Part shown: positions 1-4,240 of the stretch, in pieces
Numbering within the stretch: position 1 is the stretch's first letter
Layout: each line of letters starts with the position of its first letter
Source: Rhizobacter sp.
GTDB taxonomy: Bacteria > Pseudomonadota > Gammaproteobacteria > Burkholderiales > Burkholderiaceae_C
Length of the DNA: 6,479 nt
Direction: 5' to 3'
NCBI GenBank assembly: GCA_025351675.1
Contig: JANXVK010000362.1
Span: 1 to 6,479 of the forward strand
Translations under genes and position numbers: made by a program
The notes under the pieces: generated by a model
Told to the model about the DNA's origin: nothing
Database searches by the model: none
Seen by the model: only the letters and a program-made list of their open reading frames with translations

Positions 1-707
1 GCCACCTGCGTGTCGAGCAATGCCATGTCGATCGCCTGGCCCTGGCCGGTGCGGTCACGATGGCGAAGTGCCGCGAGGATGGCGGTGGTGGCGTACATGC
101 CGGTGAAAAGGTCGGCGACGGCGACGCCCACCTTCTGCGGGCCGCCGCCGGGCGCGTCGTCGGCGATCTCGGCGCGCGACGGGCCGGTCACGCTCATCAG
201 CCCGCCCATGCCCTGGATCGCGTAGTCGTAGCCGGCGCGCTCGCGGTACGGGCCGGTCTGGCCGAAGCCGGTCACCGAGCAGTAGACGAGGCGCGGGTTC
301 AGGGCATGCAGGTTCGCGAAATCGAGGCTGTAGCGCGCCATGTCGCCGACCTTGTAGTTCTCGACGAACACGTCGCTCTGCAACGCGATCCTGCGGACCA
401 GCGCCTGGCCCTCAGGCCGCGCGATGTCGATCGTGATCGAGCGTTTGTTGCGGTTCGTGCCGAGGTAGTAGGCGGCGTCGGGGGTGTCGGCGCCGGCATC
501 GTCCTTCAGGAACGGCGGGCCCCAGCCGCGCGTGTCGTCGCCGCTGCCGGGGCGCTCGACCTTGATCACGTCGGCGCCGAGGTCGGCCAGCGTCTGCGTG
601 CACCACGGACCGGCGAGTACGCGCGAGAGATCGAGCACGCGCACGCCGGCGAGCGGCTGCGCGGCCGCGTGTGCAGATGTCGGTGCGGATGTTGAAGCGG
701 TCGTCAT
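1..707 (-). CDS. CaiB/BaiF (family III) CoA-transferase, N-terminal part, runs off left edge
   Basis: The gene reads leftward from an ATG at 707-705; 235 codons are visible and the C-terminus lies outside the window. The family moves coenzyme A between carboxylic acids through an aspartyl-CoA thioester in the cytosol. Visible family features are PLAGVRVLDLSRVLAGP (residues 18-34), the ADLGADVIKVERP block (41-53), GTNRNKRSITID (83-94), a VTGFGQTGPY segment (145-154), and VADLFTG (197-203) followed by HRDRTGQGQAIDMAL. Asp199 aligns with the catalytic Asp of the family (Asp169 in formyl-CoA transferase, Asp156 in alpha-methylacyl-CoA racemase). The catalytic His of the racemases is replaced here by Tyr160, next to Asp161, so a transferase is favoured over a racemase. 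About 17 residues rich in Ala, Ser and Thr precede the usual family start; no other ATG lies between them and the domain. Acid substrate unknown. It is divergent from the lipoprotein gene, with 53 bases between the two starts. Confidence 0.93.
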   Translation of the reverse strand, partial: MTTASTSAPTSAHAAAQPLAGVRVLDLSRVLAGPWCTQTLADLGADVIKVERPGSGDDTRGWGPPFLKDDAGADTPDAAYYLGTNRNKRSITIDIARPEGQALVRRIALQSDVFVENYKVGDMARYSLDFANLHALNPRLVYCSVTGFGQTGPYRERAGYDYAIQGMGGLMSVTGPSRAEIADDAPGGGPQKVGVAVADLFTGMYATTAILAALRHRDRTGQGQAIDMALLDTQV

Positions 708-748
708 GGCGATGATTGTGGAGCAGCGATGTGCCCGCGTGCCGCCGG

Positions 749-754
749 GATAAT
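749..754 (+). promoter_or_regulatory. Candidate -10 hexamer just upstream of the lipoprotein ATG
   Basis: GATAAT (5 of 6 matches to TATAAT) ends 6 bases before the ATG at 761, so transcription would begin at or next to the start codon. No convincing -35 is seen at 16-18 bases upstream, and no Shine-Dalgarno sequence at a normal distance apart from a weak GGGA at 747-750. The 53-base divergent gap (708-760) must also hold the promoter of the CoA-transferase gene, where a weaker CACAAT on the minus strand lies 7 bases before its ATG. Confidence 0.35.
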
Positions 755-760
755 GGCCGC

Positions 761-1288
761 ATGACCCGGCCGACCCTCCTCATCGCGGCGCTCGTCGCTG
801 CCAGTTGCAGCGCGGCGTGTTCGCCCACGCTCGACTGGCGCGAGTTCGTGCCCGAGGGCACCGACATTAGCGTCAGCTTTCCGTGCCGGCCCGATCGGCA
901 AGCCCGCGCCGTCACGGTCGCCGGCGCGAAGGCGCAGATGCAGATGCTGGCCTGCAACGCCGGTGAGGCGACCTTCGCCCTCGCGTTCGTCGATGTAGCC
1001 GACCCGGCGCGCGTCGGTGCCACGTTGGCCGAGTTGCGCGCGACGGCCGCGAGCAACTTGCAAGACGCCTCGCCGCAGAACGCACCGCTACAGATCAAGG
1101 GCATGACGCCGAACGCGCAGGCCGCACGCCTCACGATCGCCGGCAAGCTGCCCGATGGCGCCGCCGTACAGGAGCACGCCGCGTTCTTCGCGCGCGGCCT
1201 GCGCGTGTACCAGGCGACCGTGATTGGCGCGAAGCCGGCGCCGCAGGTCGTCGACACCTTCATCGCCGGGCTGAAGTTCGCCGGATGA
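761..1288 (+). CDS. Small putative lipoprotein of unknown function
   Basis: 175 residues. I chose the ATG at 761 because it places a signal peptide directly at the N-terminus; an upstream in-frame ATG at 716 would add 15 residues (starting MWSSDVP) in front of it and would overlap the divergent promoter region. The N-terminus is a short Arg-containing start followed by a hydrophobic stretch (residues 5-14) and cysteines at 16 and 20, compatible with lipidation, although neither site is a perfect lipobox; a normally cleaved secreted protein is the alternative. The mature part is soluble-looking, with the pattern FVPEGTDISVSFPCRP (29-44), a second Cys at 65 that could pair with Cys42, and a C-terminal VVDTFIAGLKF helix. 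It resembles small conserved hypothetical envelope proteins of Burkholderiales, but I recognise no named domain. Its stop overlaps the start of the MFS gene (ATGA), implying translational coupling and co-expression. Confidence 0.78.
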   Translation: MTRPTLLIAALVAASCSAACSPTLDWREFVPEGTDISVSFPCRPDRQARAVTVAGAKAQMQMLACNAGEATFALAFVDVADPARVGATLAELRATAASNLQDASPQNAPLQIKGMTPNAQAARLTIAGKLPDGAAVQEHAAFFARGLRVYQATVIGAKPAPQVVDTFIAGLKFAG

Positions 1289-2559
1289 GCGCCGCGCCGC
1301 CGATCCGCAGCTCGCAACATCTCGACGCCCGCACCGCCGTCGCGGTGTTCCTGATCTTCGCGCTCAGCTATTTCATCTCGGCGCTGGTGCGCGGCGTGAC
1401 CGCAACGCTGGCGCCCTTGTTCACGACCGAACTCGGGCTCACCGCGGGTGACTTGGGCTTGCTCGGGGGTGCGTTCTTCCTCGGTTTCGCGTCGACCCAG
1501 CTGCCGCTCGGCACCGCGCTCGATCGGCACGGCCCGAAGCGTGTGCAGCTCGTGTTCCTCGCGGTCGCGGTGATCGGCAGCGTCGCGTTTGCGCTGGCGG
1601 GTAGTTTCGTCAGTCTGGCGATTGCGCGAGCGCTGATCGGCGTCGGCGTCAGCGCCTGTTTGATGGCGCCGCTGACCGCGTTCCGGCGCAGCTTCGACAC
1701 CGTCGCCCAGCTGCGTGCGAACTCGTGGATGCTCATGTCGGGCTCGGTCGGCATGGTCGCGTCGACCCTGCCGGTGCAGTGGCTGCTGCCGCTGATTGGC
1801 TGGCGCGGGCTGTTCTGGGCGGTGGCGGGCTGGATGCTGCTGTCGATGCTCGCGATCGCCCGGTTCGTTCCGGCCGACCCGCCGGCTGCGCCGCGCGCCG
1901 TATCCGACGAGCCAGGCTACGCCGCGATCTGGCGCCACCCGACCTTCGTGCGGCTCGCGCCGATGGGCTTCTTCCACTACGGCGGGTTGATCGCGCTGCA
2001 GTCGCTGTGGGCCGGGCCGTGGCTGGTCGAGGTCTGCGGCTGGTCGGCGTCGCAGGCCGCGCAGGGGCTGTTCGTCATCAACGTCTCGATGCTGCTGAGC
2101 TTCATGGTTTGGGGCAGCGTCGTGCCGCGCCTGTACGCGCGCGGCTGGACCGCGCAGACGCTGATTGCCCGCGGTGCGCCGATCGGCTTGGCGGCGCTGG
2201 GGCTGGCGCTGATCCTCGGGCCGCAAGCGGGCGCGTGGGTCTGGGTGCTCTTTTGCGCCGGCAGCACGGCAGTGTCGCTGTCGCAGCCCGCGGTCGGCCT
2301 CGCGTTGCCGGCCGCGCTCGCCGGGCGTGCGCTGTCGGCCTACAACCTGGTGATCTTCCTCGGCGTGTTCACGGTGCAGTGGGGCATTGGCCTCGCGATC
2401 GACGGGCTGCGGGCGATCGGCTGGAACACCTTGTCGGCCTACCGCGGCGGTTTTGCGTTGTTGTCGGTGTGCTGCCTGTTTTCTTATGTGTGGTTTTTGT
2501 GTCGGGCCGAACCCCTGCCCGACCCCAAAACTGAATTTGTCGGCCTGAACTGCCGATAA
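1285..2559 (+). CDS. MFS transporter (12 predicted membrane helices)
   Basis: 424 residues, the normal size for a 12-helix major facilitator carrier of the inner membrane. Hydrophobic segments are seen at about 18-42, 53-78, 88-108, 109-131, 145-170, 173-195, 225-245, 258-280, 292-312, 315-337, 350-372 and 384-406. The loop between helices 2 and 3 has the MFS motif A in the form G76-TALDRHGPKR86, with the conserved Asp80 and Arg81. Helix 5 to 6 has the GWRGLFWAVAGW pattern common in MFS_1 proteins. The central cytoplasmic loop (about 196-222) is short and Pro/Ala-rich. The ATG at 1285 overlaps the stop of the lipoprotein gene by 4 bases. Substrate cannot be told from sequence; nothing in the neighbourhood encodes an obvious catabolic route. 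The stop codon lies 9 bases before the EIIA start, so the PTS genes are probably at least partly transcribed from this gene. Confidence 0.9.
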   Translation: MSAAPPIRSSQHLDARTAVAVFLIFALSYFISALVRGVTATLAPLFTTELGLTAGDLGLLGGAFFLGFASTQLPLGTALDRHGPKRVQLVFLAVAVIGSVAFALAGSFVSLAIARALIGVGVSACLMAPLTAFRRSFDTVAQLRANSWMLMSGSVGMVASTLPVQWLLPLIGWRGLFWAVAGWMLLSMLAIARFVPADPPAAPRAVSDEPGYAAIWRHPTFVRLAPMGFFHYGGLIALQSLWAGPWLVEVCGWSASQAAQGLFVINVSMLLSFMVWGSVVPRLYARGWTAQTLIARGAPIGLAALGLALILGPQAGAWVWVLFCAGSTAVSLSQPAVGLALPAALAGRALSAYNLVIFLGVFTVQWGIGLAIDGLRAIGWNTLSAYRGGFALLSVCCLFSYVWFLCRAEPLPDPKTEFVGLNCR

Positions 2560-2560
2560 T
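2555..2560 (+). promoter_or_regulatory. Candidate -10 hexamer in front of the PTS EIIA gene
   Basis: GATAAT overlaps the TAA stop of the MFS gene and ends 8 bases before the EIIA ATG at 2569. No Shine-Dalgarno sequence separates it from the ATG. The best upstream partner, CTGAAT at 2531-2536 (18-base spacer), matches the -35 consensus at only 3 of 6 positions. If real, it would give the PTS genes their own promoter and an almost leaderless transcript. Confidence 0.3.
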
Positions 2561-2568
2561 TTGTCGCC

Positions 2569-3018
2569 ATGCCCGGATTGATGATCATTGCCCACGCGCC
2601 GCTCGCGTCTTCGCTGAAGTCGGTGGCCGAGCACACCTTTCCCGACTGCTCACGCGTGCTCGAAGCGCTCGATGTCTCGCCCGACATGCCGATCGAAGAG
2701 GTCGAGGCCAAGGCCCGCGAAATGCTTGCTCGGGTGCGCAACCCCGAAGCGCTGATCTTCACGGATGTGTTCGGGGCGACGCCGTGCAACGTAGCCCAGA
2801 AGCTGGGGGACGGCAGCCAGGTGCGGGTGATCGCTGGCGTCAACGTGCCGATGCTGTGGCGCTCGCTGTGTTACGCGACCGAGCCGCTCGAAGCCGTCGT
2901 GACACGCGCGATGGCCGGCGCGATGCAGGGCGTGATGCAGGTCGCCACGTCCAAACCCCAGAACCAGAGCCTCAAGCCCGGCGGAAATGATCAAGCAAAG
3001 CACCACCATCAGCAATAA
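2569..3018 (+). CDS. PTS EIIA component, mannose/fructose family (single-domain)
   Basis: 149 residues, one EIIA-Man-type domain. The phosphorylated histidine is His9 in LMIIAHAPLASSL (4-16). Further family blocks are ALIFTDVFGATPCNVA (61-76), which corresponds to the LtDlfGGTPfN loop, and VIAGVNVPMLWR (87-98). The C-terminal tail after about residue 128 is polar and ends in three His and two Gln; it is encoded by the stretch that overlaps the HPr gene and probably lies outside the fold. It would accept phosphate from HPr. In beta-proteobacteria such stand-alone EIIA proteins sit next to ptsH and ptsI without a sugar permease (called PtsM in Ralstonia) and are thought to act in regulation rather than uptake. 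No EIIB or EIIC is encoded in the window, which fits. The gene follows the MFS gene after 9 bases and overlaps ptsH by 32 bases. Confidence 0.93.
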   Translation: MPGLMIIAHAPLASSLKSVAEHTFPDCSRVLEALDVSPDMPIEEVEAKAREMLARVRNPEALIFTDVFGATPCNVAQKLGDGSQVRVIAGVNVPMLWRSLCYATEPLEAVVTRAMAGAMQGVMQVATSKPQNQSLKPGGNDQAKHHHQQ

Positions 3019-3256
3019 GCTGGGCCTGCACGCCCGCGCCTCGGCCAAGCTGACCAAGCTGGCCGGCAGTTTTCAAAGCGATGTGTTCATGACGCGCAAC
3101 GACCGCCGCGTCAACGCCAAAAGCATCATGGGCGTGATGATGCTGGCCGCGGGCATCGGCAGCATCGTCGAACTCGAAGTGACGGGCGACGACGAGCAGC
3201 CGGCGATGGACGCGCTGATCGCGCTGATCAACGACAAGTTCGGCGAAGGGCAGTAG
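2987..3256 (+). CDS. ptsH: Phosphocarrier protein HPr
   Basis: 89 residues, the usual HPr length. HPr carries phosphate from enzyme I to EIIA proteins. The active site is LGLHARASAKLT (12-23), with phospho-accepting His15 and Arg17; the residue after Arg is Ala where many HPr proteins have Pro. The second signature, NAKSIMGVMMLAA (43-55), has Ser46, the site phosphorylated by HPr kinase/phosphorylase in species that have it; many proteobacteria encode that enzyme elsewhere, which cannot be checked here. The start at 2987 lies inside the EIIA gene, 32 bases before its end, and gives the standard N-terminus. The purine-rich GGCGGA at 2980-2985 is too close to the ATG to be a well-spaced ribosome site, so translation is probably coupled to EIIA. 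It is the last gene of the plus-strand group; the next gene is convergent and its partner ptsI lies about 1 kb further on. Confidence 0.96.
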   Translation: MIKQSTTISNKLGLHARASAKLTKLAGSFQSDVFMTRNDRRVNAKSIMGVMMLAAGIGSIVELEVTGDDEQPAMDALIALINDKFGEGQ

Positions 3257-3262
3257 CCGCTC

Positions 3263-3293
3263 GCGCCTCTCAGGCGCCGAGGAAGTGTTTTTT
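3263..3293 (+). terminator. Weak hairpin between convergent ptsH and acyltransferase genes
   Basis: GCGCCT (3263-3268) and AGGCGC (3272-3277) form a perfect 6-base-pair stem with a 3-base loop just after the ptsH stop. A run of six T follows, but only after 10 bases (3288-3293) and inside the end of the opposite gene. It is therefore an imperfect intrinsic terminator for the plus strand; on the minus strand no T run follows. Confidence 0.28.
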
Positions 3294-4106
3294 GTAGCGG
3301 GCGGGCAGGTCTTCGATGCGCAGCAGCATCGGCAGATCGGCAGTGTTGAAGTCCGGATCCCACGCCGGCGCCCCCAGCACCTTGGCGCCGCAGCGCAGAT
3401 ACCCTTTGATCAGCGCCGGCGCGTCGACCTGCAGATCGTGTTGCAGTTCATCGACCGGCAGCGCCAGCCGCGGCGTCACCTGCCAGTGGATCGGCGCCAA
3501 GTGCGTTTGCCGCAGCTGCGTCCACAGGCTCGCCGCGAAATGCCCACCATCGCGCATGCTGACGCTGGCACAGCCGATCATCGTGTCGAGGTCGTTGCGG
3601 TGCATGAACTCTGCCAGCGCGCCCCACAGTGCCAGGATTGCGCCGCCGGTGCGCCACGCCGGGTGCACGCACGAGCGGCCGAGCTCGACCATGCGGGCGC
3701 GCAGCGGGCGCAGCCGGGTCAGGTCGAATTCGTTGTCGCTGTACAGCCCGCCGACGCGCTTCGCGTTCGCCGGCGTCAGCACGCGGTAAGTGCCGATGAC
3801 CGGGCCGGGCTCACCATCGGCGCTGGCGGCGCGCACCAGCAGGTGTTCGCAGAAGGGATCGAACAGGTCGATGTCGTGGCCGGCCGGCGAGCCGTGCGGC
3901 ACGGTCAGGCGCGCGCCCATCTCGTCGGCGAAGACGAGGTGCCTCAGGCGCTGCGCCTGGCGGACTTCTTCTTCATCGCGCGCCCAGACCACATCGAAGC
4001 GAGGCGCGTCAAGAGCGGCAGCTTCGCGTCGGTGAAGTGACCTCCGTGGGTTGGTGGCGCCGACGAGGTCGGCGAGCGGGAGGGTGGGCAAAGGCAGGTC
4101 GCGCAT
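3270..4106 (-). CDS. GNAT N-acyltransferase, OlsB-like (ornithine-lipid synthesis)
   Basis: 278 residues. It matches the acyltransferase family of OlsB, which moves a 3-hydroxy fatty acid from acyl carrier protein to the alpha-amino group of ornithine, making lyso-ornithine lipid at the inner membrane. Visible blocks are FDVVWARDEEEVRQAQRLRH (37-56) followed by LVFADEMG, a DLFDPFCEHLLV segment (80-91) with the Asp/His pattern of the family, GTYRVLTP (105-112), the acyl-donor region MVELGRSCVHPAWRTGGAI (139-157) before LALWGAL, and the C-terminal LIKGYLRCGAKVLGAPAWD (232-250) with PDFNTADLPMLLRIEDL. Length agrees with OlsB. The start is supported by a well-spaced GGAG. It lies alone on the minus strand between ptsH and ptsI. 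No OlsA-type second acyltransferase is in the window, so the second acylation must be encoded elsewhere. A related N-acyl amino acid synthase is the main alternative. Confidence 0.85.
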   Translation of the reverse strand: MRDLPLPTLPLADLVGATNPRRSLHRREAAALDAPRFDVVWARDEEEVRQAQRLRHLVFADEMGARLTVPHGSPAGHDIDLFDPFCEHLLVRAASADGEPGPVIGTYRVLTPANAKRVGGLYSDNEFDLTRLRPLRARMVELGRSCVHPAWRTGGAILALWGALAEFMHRNDLDTMIGCASVSMRDGGHFAASLWTQLRQTHLAPIHWQVTPRLALPVDELQHDLQVDAPALIKGYLRCGAKVLGAPAWDPDFNTADLPMLLRIEDLPARYKKHFLGA

Positions 4107-4113
4107 TCGGGCA

Positions 4114-4117
4114 CTCC
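4114..4117 (-). promoter_or_regulatory. Ribosome binding site of the acyltransferase gene
   Basis: GGAG on the minus strand (CTCC on plus) with 7 bases to the ATG at 4106. It is the only well-spaced Shine-Dalgarno sequence among the gene starts of this window and supports the chosen start. Confidence 0.7.
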
Positions 4118-4135
4118 GTGTCGGGTTCTGCCGGG

Positions 4136-4141
4136 ATGCTC
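4136..4141 (-). promoter_or_regulatory. Candidate -10 hexamer of the acyltransferase promoter
   Basis: GAGCAT on the minus strand is a poor match to TATAAT (3 of 6), but it lies exactly 10 bases downstream of the last TGTCAC core of the repeat array, the spacing seen in PhoB-activated promoters such as E. coli phoA (from memory). Transcription would begin near 4129, giving a leader of about 23 bases that contains the GGAG ribosome site. PhoB-dependent promoters usually lack a -35 element, and none is seen. Confidence 0.4.
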
Positions 4142-4146
4142 GCGAC

Positions 4147-4190
4147 CCCCGGTGACACCCCCGTGAAGCGCCGGTGACGCTGCCATGACA
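4147..4190 (-). promoter_or_regulatory. Putative double Pho box: four 11-base direct repeats
   Basis: On the minus strand four consecutive 11-base units read TGTCATGGCAG, CGTCACCGGCG, CTTCACGGGGG and TGTCACCGGGG. TCA followed by C or T occurs at the same phase in all four (plus-strand TGA at 4153, 4164, 4175 and 4186). The E. coli Pho box is two 11-base direct repeats with the core CTGTCAT or CTGTCAC, each bound by one PhoB monomer; two boxes side by side would give this pattern. The orientation is toward the acyltransferase gene. Units 1 and 4 fit best and unit 3 is weakest. Another OmpR/PhoB-family regulator with 11-base repeats is possible. Confidence 0.55.
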
Positions 4191-4216
4191 CGGGCAAATC
4201 CCGCCGTGGCGCCGGC

Positions 4217-4232
4217 TGGCACGCTGCTAGCA
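4217..4232 (+). promoter_or_regulatory. Sigma-54-like -24/-12 element overlapping the ptsI upstream region
   Basis: TGGCACGCTGCTAGCA matches the consensus TGGCACG-N4-TTGCW at every defined position except one (A for the second T), with GG and GC at the right separation. However, with the -12 C at 4231 the predicted start of transcription is about 4243, inside the ptsI start codon at 4241-4243. It is therefore either a chance match, a promoter with an unusual start, or a binding site without transcription. TAGCAT at 4228-4233 could equally be read as a weak sigma-70 -10 hexamer 7 bases before the ATG. Confidence 0.3.
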
Positions 4233-4240
4233 TCGGCCGC

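Noticed and set aside
60..695. A 211-codon plus-strand frame over the CoA-transferase gene
   Set aside because: The minus-strand reading gives clear CaiB/BaiF motifs through the whole stretch; the plus frame is low-complexity Ala/Arg/Val.
412..2634. A 740-codon open frame on the minus strand across three plus-strand genes
   Set aside because: It is extremely rich in Arg, Gln, His and Pro without hydrophobic pattern, and lies antisense to the lipoprotein and MFS genes. It is the usual shadow of high-GC coding sequence.
3285..4040. A 251-codon plus-strand frame opposite the acyltransferase gene
   Set aside because: Low-complexity Arg/Gln/Val content, no family motifs, and the minus strand has a full recognised gene with a ribosome site.
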